This document shows, one piece after another, positions 17,254-25,195 of a stretch of 64,000 bases of DNA. Both the position numbers and the translations under genes were made by a program. Below the pieces are notes generated by a model, which searched no databases, had not been told where the DNA came from, and saw only the letters and a list, made by a program, of their open reading frames with translations. Source of the DNA: Pseudaquidulcibacter sp964443435 (GTDB lineage Bacteria; Pseudomonadota; Alphaproteobacteria; Caulobacterales; Aquidulcibacteraceae); the NCBI GenBank assembly GCA_964443435.1, contig CAYUCW010000003.1:12233-76232 (forward strand), given 5' to 3'. Positions within the stretch are counted from its first letter, which is position 1. Each line of letters opens with the position of its first letter.

Positions 17254-18516
17254 ATGCCAATAGATATATTAATGCCAGCACTTTCGCCAACTATGGAAGA
17301 AGGCGTTTTGGCTAAATGGCACGTTAAAGTCGGTGACACCATTAAATCTGGTGACATTATGGCTGAGATTGAAACTGATAAAGCCACAATGGAATATGAA
17401 GCCGTTGATGAAGGTGAAGTTTTGGAAATTTTAGTTCCAGAAGGCACGCAAGGCGTTAAAATTAATGCAGTTATAGCGCGTATTTCAGGTGAAGATGCGA
17501 AACCAAGTTCAAGCTCGGCACCTTCTGCTCCTGTAATTGCTGCACCTGTTGCGGCCCCTGCTGTTGTTGCTACGCCATCTGCGCCTGTTGCGGTAAAAGC
17601 AGATGGGGCGCGTATTATTGCGTCGCCACTGGCAAAACGCATTGCTTCTCAAAAAGGTATTGATTTAGCAAATGTTAAAGGTACGGGACCAAATGGTCGT
17701 ATCGTAAAAGCTGATGTTGAAGGTCTTTCTTCTTCTCCTAAGCCAGCGTCTAGTGTTGCTGCTGCACCTGTTGTAACTGCTGCGGTTTCTGTTCCAAGCA
17801 CAATTGCAAGCCTTGGCTATACAGAGGGTAATTATGATATTGTGCCTCTTGATGGCATGAGAAGAACTATTGCACGCCGCTTAACTCAAAGCTTCCGCGA
17901 TGTTCCACACTTCCCACTTACTGTGGATATTGAAATTGATAAATTGCTTGAAGTTCGTAAGTCTGTAAATGCACAGGCCGAAACTATGGGCGGAAAAATT
18001 TCTGTAAATGATTTAATTATCAAAGCAGTTGCGCTTGCTTGTAAAGCGGTTCCGGCGGCAAATTCTTCATTCAGCGATGAAGGCATTCTTCTTCATAAGT
18101 CTGCTGATATTGCGGTTGCGGTTTCAATAGAAGGCGGCCTTGTAACACCAGTTGTGAGAAATGCTGAATCAAAAGGCCTTTTACAAATTTCTAATGAAAT
18201 CAAAGAATTGGCTTCACGCGCTAAAGCAAGAAAACTTAAGCCAGAGGAAATGTCAGGTGGTACATTCTCGGTTTCTAATCTTGGAATGTTTGGTATTAAA
18301 CAATTTGCATCAATAATTAATGAGCCACAAGGCTGTATTTTATCGGTTGGCGCAGGTGAACAAAGACCAGTAGTTAAAAATGGTGCACTTGCGATTGCAA
18401 CCGTGATGACAGTAACACTTACTTGTGATCACCGCGTTGTTGATGGCACAGTAGGTGCACAGTGGGTTGTGGCATTCAAAGGCTTCTTAGAAAACCCATT
18501 ATCTATGATGCTGTAA
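17254..18516 (+). CDS. pdhC: Dihydrolipoamide acetyltransferase (PDH E2)
   Basis: E2 is the core of the pyruvate dehydrogenase complex and passes the acetyl group to CoA. The 420 residues contain a lipoyl domain (residues 1-80, ETDKATMEYE), an Ala/Pro/Val-rich linker, the E1/E3-binding domain (about 113-150, IIASPLAKRIASQKGIDLAN then GTGPNGRI), a second linker and the catalytic domain ending in the active-site motif CDHRVVDGTVGAQW. The lipoyl domain closely resembles that of pdhB. The E3 gene (lpd), often next in relatives, does not follow; a terminator and the opposing ppk2 come next. Confidence 0.97.
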   Translation: MPIDILMPALSPTMEEGVLAKWHVKVGDTIKSGDIMAEIETDKATMEYEAVDEGEVLEILVPEGTQGVKINAVIARISGEDAKPSSSSAPSAPVIAAPVAAPAVVATPSAPVAVKADGARIIASPLAKRIASQKGIDLANVKGTGPNGRIVKADVEGLSSSPKPASSVAAAPVVTAAVSVPSTIASLGYTEGNYDIVPLDGMRRTIARRLTQSFRDVPHFPLTVDIEIDKLLEVRKSVNAQAETMGGKISVNDLIIKAVALACKAVPAANSSFSDEGILLHKSADIAVAVSIEGGLVTPVVRNAESKGLLQISNEIKELASRAKARKLKPEEMSGGTFSVSNLGMFGIKQFASIINEPQGCILSVGAGEQRPVVKNGALAIATVMTVTLTCDHRVVDGTVGAQWVVAFKGFLENPLSMML

Positions 18517-18537
18517 GCTTATTTAAATAGAAATTTT

Positions 18538-18567
18538 AAAAGCCGCATTTTTATGCGGCTTTTTTTA
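18538..18567 (+). terminator. Terminator after pdhC
   Basis: AGCCGCAT (18541-18548) pairs with ATGCGGCT (18553-18560), followed by seven T. It sits between the convergent pdhC and ppk2 genes. The poorer T-run on the opposite strand makes it mainly a plus-strand terminator. Confidence 0.88.
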
Positions 18568-19401
18568 TTCGCTTTTACTTGCTTCAATTTCATATAGTCT
18601 TTTAATTTCTTCAATATCTTCACTAGTACTAGGTAGGCCGATTTTTAAATTTTCCATAAAATCAACTAGAATTTTTGAGATTGCCAGATCCCGAAACCAT
18701 TTTTTATTTGAAGGTATAATATACCAAGGCGCATTATCTTTTGAACATTTTTCAAATATTTCTTCAAAACACTCATGATATTTATCCCATAATTGCCTCT
18801 CTTTATAATCATTAGCAGAGAGTTTCCAATGTTTAGACGGGTCATCAAGTCTTGCTTTAAACCTTTCTAATTGTTCGGATTTAGATATATTAAGGAAGAA
18901 TTTTATAATATGAGTATTATTATCGCTTAATAATTTTTCAAAATTATTTATTTGCTCATATCTTTGGTCATTAAGTTCTTTTGGTTCAAATCCATGAACT
19001 CTGACCACTAAAACTTGTTCATAATGGCTTCTATTAAAAACTGTAACTTCACCTTTTGCAGGTGTTTCTTTATGTACACGCCATAAAAAATCATGGTCAG
19101 CTTCAATAGGAGTAGGAACTTTGAATGAAGCAATTTTACAGCCTGCAGAATTAAGTGGGCCAAAGACATTTTGTATTGTGCCATCTTTTCCACCGCCATC
19201 AATAGCTTGTAAAACTATTAGAATTGATTGTTTGTGTTCGGCAAATAATGCTTCTTGTAACTCTTTTAAGCGATTGATATTCTTATTAAAACTTTCATAA
19301 TAAGTTTCTTTAGTATAATCTGTATCTGTAAAGTTAGGGTCGAATTCATTAATCTTAATTCTTGATTTTGGTCTTACAATAAATTTATCAGAATAATTCA
19401 T
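18565..19401 (-). CDS. Polyphosphate kinase 2 family protein (PPK2)
   Basis: PPK2 enzymes move phosphate between polyphosphate and nucleotides. The 278-residue protein has the P-loop LQAIDGGGKDGTIQNVFGPL, the Walker B-like VFNRSHYEQVLVVRVHGFEP and the lid RFKARLDDPSKHWKLSANDY. The closing motif NAPWYIIPSNKKWFRDLAIS and single-domain length resemble class III PPK2s, which phosphorylate AMP and ADP. That class assignment is from memory of the motifs. It stands alone, transcribed opposite to the pdh genes, and is divergent from the GH39 gene across 77 bases. Confidence 0.93.
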   Translation of the reverse strand: MNYSDKFIVRPKSRIKINEFDPNFTDTDYTKETYYESFNKNINRLKELQEALFAEHKQSILIVLQAIDGGGKDGTIQNVFGPLNSAGCKIASFKVPTPIEADHDFLWRVHKETPAKGEVTVFNRSHYEQVLVVRVHGFEPKELNDQRYEQINNFEKLLSDNNTHIIKFFLNISKSEQLERFKARLDDPSKHWKLSANDYKERQLWDKYHECFEEIFEKCSKDNAPWYIIPSNKKWFRDLAISKILVDFMENLKIGLPSTSEDIEEIKRLYEIEASKSE

Positions 19402-19478
19402 TTAATTCTTTCTATTTTTTTTATTTATAGTATATTTTAAACTTAAATAATTTTAATTAATTTAAAACAGGGAAGCGA

Positions 19479-21053
19479 ATGGAATTCAATTATAAATATA
19501 CTAGTGCGGCTTTAGTTTCAGCTACATTTTTATTATTTTCAAGTGCAAATGCACAAGAAGCTAAAAAAGAATATAGACAAATAAATGTTGATGCAAAAGC
19601 ACAAGGTAAACAAAGAACCAAATTTGAAAATTTCATGGTTGGTTCTGATTATCCTGGCACATTAATTCGTGATGATTCTTTGGCGCAGTTAAGATTAACT
19701 CAAAAAGAATTAGGTTTTAAATATATACGATTCCATGCGATTTTCCATGACGATCTTGGTACATATAAAGAAGTAAATGGTAAACCTGTTTACGACTGGA
19801 CTAAGATTGATTATTTATATGATAATCTTCTTAAAATGGGTATTAAACCATTTGTAGAGCTTGGTTTTACTCCGCATGATATGCGTACCTCAGATCAAAC
19901 TATTTTCTATTGGAAAGGTAATACTTCACACCCTGATAGAACTAAATGGGCGGCATTAATCAAAGAATTTATAAATCATATTACTGAAAGATATGGCAAA
20001 TCAGAAGTGGAATCTTGGTATTATGAATTCTGGAATGAGCCAAATCTTGATGGCTTCTTTGAAAAAGCTGACCAAAAAGCCTATTTTGAGCTTTATACAA
20101 TTACGGCAAACACCATAAAAGCTATAAATCCTAATCTTAAGGTTGGCGGACCTGCTACTGCTGGTGCGGCATGGGTACCAGAGTTTTTAAAATATACTCA
20201 AGAAACAAATACACCTGTAGATTTTATTGCTACTCATACTTATGGAGTAGATAGTGGTTTTCTTGATGAATATGGGGTTTCAGACCAAAAACTATCGACT
20301 AATCCTGATGCGGTTGTAAATGATATTAGAAGAGTAAGACAGGAAATTCAGGCCTCATATAAGCCTGACCTTCCTTTGTATTTTACGGAATGGTCAACAA
20401 GCTATAATCCACGTGATTCTATTCACGATTCGCATTTAAGTGCGTCTTATATTCTTGATAAGACATATAATTCAAAAGATTATTTGCAAGGTATGTCTTA
20501 TTGGACTTATTCAGATTTATTTGAAGAGCCAGGCCCACAGACCAAACCATTTGAAGGTGGTTTTGGTCTTTTGAACCCACAAGGTATAAGAAAACCTGCT
20601 TATTTTGCTTATAAATATTTAAATCAATTAGGTGAGTTTGAACTTGCAAATACTGATAAGCAAAGCCAAATCACAAAAGATAATAGCGGTATTAAAATAT
20701 TGGCTTGGAGTTATAAACTTCCAAATCAAACAGCTTCTAATCGTAGTTTCTTTACTAAAGAATGGCCGTCAAAAGAAACGACACCTATAAAAATTAATCT
20801 TAATAATCTTACCAAAGGTAAGTATGAAGTTGTAATTTATAAAACTGGATATAATTCTAATGATGCATATTCAGAATATATAAGAATGGGCATGCCAAAA
20901 ACTCTTACACTTCAGGAAATTGCTAAGCTTAATAAACTAACAGAAGACAAGCCTGAGATAAAAGAAATTAGGGTTACATCTTCTGGGAAGTATAGCTTAA
21001 CCTTACCACATAAAGAATATGATGTAAGTTTGATTAAAATTCGCAAGAAATAA
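19479..21053 (+). CDS. Secreted GH39-family glycoside hydrolase (beta-xylosidase-like)
   Basis: The 524-residue protein has a signal peptide (cleavage near SSANA, residue 25) and a TIM-barrel typical of GH39 and clan GH-A. The acid/base Glu187 is in YYEFWNEPNLDG and the nucleophile Glu304 in LPLYFTEWSTSYN. Other family features are GFKYIRFHAIFHDD near residue 79 and VGGPATAG near 222. A beta-sandwich domain follows from about residue 390. It probably cleaves xylose- or similar-linked glycosides in the periplasm or outside the cell. No transporter or sugar regulator lies alongside, so the substrate is open. A terminator follows. Confidence 0.9.
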   Translation: MEFNYKYTSAALVSATFLLFSSANAQEAKKEYRQINVDAKAQGKQRTKFENFMVGSDYPGTLIRDDSLAQLRLTQKELGFKYIRFHAIFHDDLGTYKEVNGKPVYDWTKIDYLYDNLLKMGIKPFVELGFTPHDMRTSDQTIFYWKGNTSHPDRTKWAALIKEFINHITERYGKSEVESWYYEFWNEPNLDGFFEKADQKAYFELYTITANTIKAINPNLKVGGPATAGAAWVPEFLKYTQETNTPVDFIATHTYGVDSGFLDEYGVSDQKLSTNPDAVVNDIRRVRQEIQASYKPDLPLYFTEWSTSYNPRDSIHDSHLSASYILDKTYNSKDYLQGMSYWTYSDLFEEPGPQTKPFEGGFGLLNPQGIRKPAYFAYKYLNQLGEFELANTDKQSQITKDNSGIKILAWSYKLPNQTASNRSFFTKEWPSKETTPIKINLNNLTKGKYEVVIYKTGYNSNDAYSEYIRMGMPKTLTLQEIAKLNKLTEDKPEIKEIRVTSSGKYSLTLPHKEYDVSLIKIRKK

Positions 21054-21057
21054 AAAT

Positions 21058-21087
21058 AAAAGGCTAGTATTTCCTAGCCTTTTTTTG
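21058..21087 (+). terminator. Terminator after the GH39 gene
   Basis: AGGCTAG (21061-21067) pairs with CTAGCCT (21074-21080), with A-rich sequence before and seven T after. Confidence 0.88.
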
Positions 21088-21121
21088 TGGTTTATGCGAC
21101 AAAAACAAAAAGGGATTTAAA

Positions 21122-21868
21122 ATGAAAAAATATATTAGCGTATTGGCAATGGTTGCTTTAATTTCGGCTTGCTCAACAATTGGTGTTAATACAGTTACCG
21201 AAAAATTATCACCTGAAATTCTTACAAAATATCGCCCGGCTACTGATACTGATAAGGATGTAAACCGTAAACCATTGGAAACCCTTGAGTTTGCAAAAAT
21301 TTCTTCAGGCAAGAAAGTTGTAGATTATGTTCCTGGCTCTGGTTATTTCACACGCCTATTTAGTAATGCCGTGGGTGAAACTGGTATGGTTTATTCGCTG
21401 ACACCACAAATTTTTATTGATAAATTCGCTAAAGGTGTTGTTCCAAGTTTTGCCGGTGAAGAAGGCCATAAAAATAGTGTTGGCTTGGCATCGGGTACAA
21501 CTGACTTAAATATACCTAAAGATATTGATGTATTTTTTACCTCACAAAATTATCATGATGTAAGATTATATCTTGGCGATAATGCTACTACTAACCTAAA
21601 TAATAGCGTTTTTGCGTCGCTAAAAAAAGGTGGTTATTATGTAATCATCGATCATACTGGTGAAGCGAACTTAACTGAAGCAGGTATAAAAGAACTTCAT
21701 AGAATTGATCCAAAAATTGTAATCAAAGAGGTTGAGGCCGCAGGATTTAAATTGGATGCAACCTCGGAAATTCTTAAAAATCCAAATGATAGCTTAAAAG
21801 CAAATGTTTTTGATCCAAGCATTCGTGGCAAAACAGATCAGTTTGTATATAGATTTGTAAAACCTTAA
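21122..21868 (+). CDS. Predicted lipoprotein with SAM-methyltransferase fold
   Basis: The 248-residue product has a lipoprotein signal (MKKYISVLAMVALISACSTI, Cys17). The rest has the class I methyltransferase order: a motif I-like loop VVDYVPGSGYFTRLFSNAVG near residues 66-85, a mid-region DVFFTSQNYHDV and the late strand LKKGGYYVIIDHTGE. This resembles the exported 'predicted methyltransferase' group (COG4798-like). The glycine-rich loop has the expected G-x-G but starts with Tyr-Val-Pro rather than Asp/Glu-x-G. How a periplasmic enzyme would obtain SAM is unclear; it may bind something else. A short AGGGATTT site precedes the ATG. Confidence 0.82.
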   Translation: MKKYISVLAMVALISACSTIGVNTVTEKLSPEILTKYRPATDTDKDVNRKPLETLEFAKISSGKKVVDYVPGSGYFTRLFSNAVGETGMVYSLTPQIFIDKFAKGVVPSFAGEEGHKNSVGLASGTTDLNIPKDIDVFFTSQNYHDVRLYLGDNATTNLNNSVFASLKKGGYYVIIDHTGEANLTEAGIKELHRIDPKIVIKEVEAAGFKLDATSEILKNPNDSLKANVFDPSIRGKTDQFVYRFVKP

Positions 21869-21881
21869 CTTTACATGGAAT

Positions 21882-22280
21882 TTAATGGTGCGCGTGGATT
21901 GCGTGCGCCAATAAATCTTCTAAACTAACGGTATTCAAAGCCTCTTCATGGCAAGAATTTAGAAGCACTTTTGGTGCAACGCCTTCATTCAAGGCTTCTT
22001 TCCATCTTTCAACACAAAGACACCATCTGTCACCTTGAACAAGTCCGTCAAATCCATATTCAGGACGCGGTGTAGATAAATCATTGCCCTTGGATTTTGA
22101 AAATTCTAAAAAAGCATCGGTAATTTCAACGCAAACTGTGTGCTTTCCTATATCTCTTGCATCAGTGTTACAAAAGCCATCACGAAAGAAGCCTGTCATT
22201 GGTTCATAGCAACAAGCTTCTAATGGGGTTCCAATTACATTTTTCGGAACATAATCTGCATAATTAAATTTCTTAGTCAT
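21882..22280 (-). CDS. DUF2237 family protein
   Basis: The 132-residue protein matches DUF2237 almost end to end: NVIGTPLEACCYEPMTGFFR, DGFCNTDARDIGKHTVCVEI, LEFSKSKGNDLSTPRPEYGF and GDRWCLCVERWKEALNEGVA. Six conserved cysteines and several histidines suggest metal binding, but the function is not established. It has no signal peptide and is likely cytoplasmic. It is convergent with the methyltransferase-like gene, 13 bases apart, and follows the crystallin-domain gene on the same strand. Confidence 0.9.
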   Translation of the reverse strand: MTKKFNYADYVPKNVIGTPLEACCYEPMTGFFRDGFCNTDARDIGKHTVCVEITDAFLEFSKSKGNDLSTPRPEYGFDGLVQGDRWCLCVERWKEALNEGVAPKVLLNSCHEEALNTVSLEDLLAHAIHAHH

Positions 22281-22335
22281 AAGAATTATTTATGAGAAAT
22301 AGAATTATGATGCAAGCAATTTAAATAAATATTTC

Positions 22336-22365
22336 ATAATGCCCTCAGTTTAAAAAGGGCATTAT
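22336..22365. terminator. Inverted repeat between two minus-strand genes, possible terminator
   Basis: ATAATGCCCT (22336-22345) and AGGGCATTAT (22356-22365) form a perfect 10-base stem just beyond the crystallin-domain gene. Neither side has a strong T-run, so termination is likely but not certain. Confidence 0.5.
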
Positions 22366-22393
22366 AAGTCAAAATAAAAGAAAATATTCAGAT

Positions 22394-22957
22394 TTAGCGT
22401 TTGCATAAAACGTCTTCAAGAATTGTACTTCCTGAATAAAAAGCGGCATAAGATTGACCTTGAGCACGGCAAAAATCATTGGCGCTCGACTGCGAAGCTC
22501 TGACATTTCCAATTTGCCCAGGATAGAAAACACTACTTCTTCCAACAGTGGGATTGACCCGAGTATTATAATTATCATTTTGACCATAATCATCACGTCT
22601 ATTATCATTATGTGAATAATTATTGCCGCGTCCCATAAATCTTACAGATGAAATGCGTCCTTTAAAAGATTCAAGGTTTGGCACTTCATTTGAGTAAATA
22701 CGACAACGTGAGCCATAATTAGGGTCAAGACAAACTTGCCATTCACCATATGCAACTAAAGAGCCTGCGGCTTCATCAAAATTAATTGATTGTAGATTTG
22801 CAATGTCACGATTAATCACTTTTCTTTCACCAGTGAAGTTTACACCTGAATATAATACAAGTTCACCAGAGCGGGCGCGACCAAAGTTTTGCGCAAGAAC
22901 ACTAGTACTAATTAAAGATACCAAAGCTATTAAAGTAATTCGTTTAAAATTTTTCAT
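22394..22957 (-). CDS. Secreted beta/gamma-crystallin domain protein
   Basis: An in-frame start at 23038 exists, but the ATG at 22957 is preferred: it is preceded by GGAGG and opens a signal peptide (MKNFKRITLIALVSLISTSV, cleavage near VLAQ). The 187-residue product then has two crystallin Greek-key motifs (about residues 31-70 and 71-110): GELVLYSGVNFTGERKVI, and WQVCLDPNYGSRCRIYSNEV ending SFKGRISSVRFMG. An Asn/Asp/Arg-rich linker and a C-terminal part with two cysteines (DFCRAQG...EDVLCKR) follow. Such domains often bind calcium and stabilise envelope proteins. The role here is unknown. Confidence 0.85.
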   Translation of the reverse strand: MKNFKRITLIALVSLISTSVLAQNFGRARSGELVLYSGVNFTGERKVINRDIANLQSINFDEAAGSLVAYGEWQVCLDPNYGSRCRIYSNEVPNLESFKGRISSVRFMGRGNNYSHNDNRRDDYGQNDNYNTRVNPTVGRSSVFYPGQIGNVRASQSSANDFCRAQGQSYAAFYSGSTILEDVLCKR

Positions 22958-23085
22958 GGAAACCTCCGTTGTAAGTAAATAGTTTATGACATTATCTATA
23001 TGAATAGAAGTTGAACATAAAATAAATTGCTTGTTCAATTTTCAATATGTATTAAGATAAACAAAAGTCTTATTGTGAGGGAAAT

Positions 23086-23907
23086 ATGTTTTGTGAATGT
23101 AATGATAATACTAAGGTAGTATCAACTAAAAATATTTTATCTAGAAGAGATATAGTCTTAGGTCTTGCAACTGGTTCTGTTGCACTTGTTACAAGTTGTT
23201 CAACTAATTCTGAAACCGGAAGACAACAAATTGCATTTGTTTCAGATAGTCAATTATCACAATTATCTATTTCTGCTTGGCAAGAAATGAAGACTAAATT
23301 ACCGATTTCAAAAGATGCAAAATATAGATCGCGTGTAGTTAATGTCGGTTCTAAAGTTGCGGCAATATCAAATATTCAAAACGCGGCTTGGGAATATGAA
23401 GTATTTGATTCCCCACAGGTAAATGCTTTTGTACTTCCTGGTGGTAAAGTTGGTGTTTATAAAGGGCTTCTTGATTTAACCGAAAATGACGATCAACTTG
23501 CTTGTGTATTAGGTCATGAAACTGGCCATGTTTCTGGTCGCCATGCTTCTGAAAGAATGTCACGTGGTTTATTGGCGCAAGGTGCTTTAACTATTGCACA
23601 AGTTGGTGTTGCAAGAACTTCTGTAAGTGCCGGGGCACAAAAAGATATTATGACGGCCTTAGGGCTTGGTGTGCAATATGGTATCGTATTGCCATTCTCA
23701 CGGGATCAAGAGCTAGAAGCTGATATTATTGGATTAAAATATATGCAAAGAGCAGGGTATGATCCAAGACAATCTATTAATCTATGGCAACGTATGGCTA
23801 AATCTTCTTCTGGAAAACCTCCTGAATGGCTTTCAACTCATCCAAGTGAGCAGACAAGAATTCAAAGATTATCTGAAGAATTAAAGAAAATGGGTTATGC
23901 CGTATAG
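23086..23907 (+). CDS. M48-family metalloprotease, probable Tat-exported lipoprotein
   Basis: The zinc site is HETGH (His144, Glu145, His148) in CVLGHETGHVSGRHASERMS, with the third ligand expected in DQELEADIIGLKYMQRAGYD. The 273-residue size matches single-domain, BepA/LoiP-like periplasmic M48 proteases of envelope quality control. The N-terminus is unusual: 18 polar residues, then SRRDIVLGLATGSVALVTSC, which combines a twin-arginine motif (Arg20-Arg21) with a lipobox-like Cys38. That suggests Tat export and lipid anchoring. The ATG follows GTGAGGGAAAT. Confidence 0.9.
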   Translation: MFCECNDNTKVVSTKNILSRRDIVLGLATGSVALVTSCSTNSETGRQQIAFVSDSQLSQLSISAWQEMKTKLPISKDAKYRSRVVNVGSKVAAISNIQNAAWEYEVFDSPQVNAFVLPGGKVGVYKGLLDLTENDDQLACVLGHETGHVSGRHASERMSRGLLAQGALTIAQVGVARTSVSAGAQKDIMTALGLGVQYGIVLPFSRDQELEADIIGLKYMQRAGYDPRQSINLWQRMAKSSSGKPPEWLSTHPSEQTRIQRLSEELKKMGYAV

Positions 23908-23953
23908 CAATTTTTCGCTTTACTGGTAAAACTTTGATATTTATGAAACATTA

Positions 23954-23982
23954 GCTTGTAGTCGTTAAAACAATAGGCTAAT
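23954..23982 (+). promoter_or_regulatory. Candidate promoter of tRNA-His
   Basis: GCTTGTA (23954-23960), then 15 bases, then GGCTAAT (23976-23982), about 18-24 bases before the tRNA. The upstream region of tRNA-Val has GCTTCCA-N15-GGCTAAC at nearly the same distance. Confidence 0.45.
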
Positions 23983-23999
23983 TCGCAATTATCAAATGT

Positions 24000-24076
24000 G
24001 CCGTGATAGTTCAGTTGGTTAGAGCGCCAGTTTGTGGAGCTGGATGTCGGTGGTTCGAATCCACCTCACGGTACCA
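24000..24076 (+). tRNA. tRNA-His (anticodon GTG)
   Basis: The cloverleaf closes fully. Acceptor GCCGTGA pairs with TCACGGT (G1-U72 wobble), the anticodon stem CCAGT pairs with GCTGG around loop TTGTGGA (anticodon 24034-24036), and T stem GGTGG pairs with CCACC. The discriminator is A73 and CCA is encoded. The base before G1 is T, so there is no G(-1), unlike most bacterial tRNA-His. This form is known from Alphaproteobacteria. Confidence 0.97.
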
Positions 24077-24105
24077 TTTGATTTTAAGCCCAAATCGAGG
24101 CTAAT

Positions 24106-25140
24106 TTGTCTGTAAAAAACCTAACAATTCTTGGTGCAGGGCCTACTGGCTTATTAAGCGCAATTTACGCGCTTAAAAATGATGTCAAAACTACAATTAT
24201 TGCAAAACCTAATTATAAAACGGCAAGCAATGCGGCGGGCGGAATGCTTGCACCAATGTATGAGTTTTTTGGAAGAGAAAATAAAGAATTTACGGAGTTT
24301 GCTTTATCTTCAAGAGAATTATGGAATAAAATTTTAAGAAATATAAATACTAATTCTTACGCGCTTTGCGAAACATTTGAAGAAAAACAAAGATTATTTG
24401 AAATCATAAATGTCGCTAAGAACTATAATTTAGACTTAGAAATTAAAACCAATAAAAGCGCGTTTAATGCGAAAGAATATCTTGAATTACCTCTTGATGG
24501 TTTAATAGATCCGATAAAAGCAAGCAATGAATTATTAGAATATGCAATTTCACTTGGCCTTAAAATCATTGATGATGAAATTATAAATATTGAGAATCAA
24601 AAGCTTATTTCTAAAGTTAAAGAATATGATTTTGAAACTTTGCTTATTGCTTCGGGAATTGGCGCAAAAAATCTTGAACATTCTTTGAGCGATCTAACAA
24701 ATCTTATTCCTGTATCAGGTTTTACAATTGAATTTGATTGCTTGCCTATTGAAATAGGTACTTTTAGAAAAAATACACTTTATCATTTGTCGCGAAATAA
24801 TAAGACTATAATTGGCGCAACAGGAACAAGAGATATTGAAAATTGGGAAGATGCAATTGGGTTTGAGGGCTTTTTAGAAAAAGTTTTTAATGAGTTTCCG
24901 CATCTAAAAGATAAAAATATAATAGAAGTAAGGAAGGGAGTTCGCCCAACTACCCCAGATAATTTACCCATAATTGGCGCATCAAATAACCAAAATATTT
25001 ATATTGCTTGCGGAAGTTATAGGAATGGTTGGCTACTTGCACCTAAAATTGCACAAATAATTATAGACAAAATTTTATTCAAAACACCTATTAGTGATTT
25101 ATATAATCCAGAGCGTTTTAGAAAACTTACTAAGTATTAA
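24106..25140 (+). CDS. FAD-dependent oxidoreductase, ThiO/DadA-like
   Basis: The 344-residue protein has the N-terminal FAD dinucleotide motif LTILGAGPTGLLSAIYAL, then AAGGMLAPMYEF, and the C-terminal FAD-binding motif VRKGVRPTTPDNLPIIGASN with YIACGSYRNGWLLAPKIAQI. This is the D-amino-acid oxidase fold, most like glycine oxidase ThiO, which makes iminoglycine for thiazole synthesis. No other thiamine gene adjoins (thiL is 23 kb away), so an amino-acid oxidase of other specificity remains possible. Start is TTG 24106 after CGAGG. Confidence 0.85.
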   Translation: MSVKNLTILGAGPTGLLSAIYALKNDVKTTIIAKPNYKTASNAAGGMLAPMYEFFGRENKEFTEFALSSRELWNKILRNINTNSYALCETFEEKQRLFEIINVAKNYNLDLEIKTNKSAFNAKEYLELPLDGLIDPIKASNELLEYAISLGLKIIDDEIINIENQKLISKVKEYDFETLLIASGIGAKNLEHSLSDLTNLIPVSGFTIEFDCLPIEIGTFRKNTLYHLSRNNKTIIGATGTRDIENWEDAIGFEGFLEKVFNEFPHLKDKNIIEVRKGVRPTTPDNLPIIGASNNQNIYIACGSYRNGWLLAPKIAQIIIDKILFKTPISDLYNPERFRKLTKY

Positions 25141-25195
25141 CCATAATTTATTATTATTTATACTTATTTAAAAAGAATCTAGAATCGGATTTATT

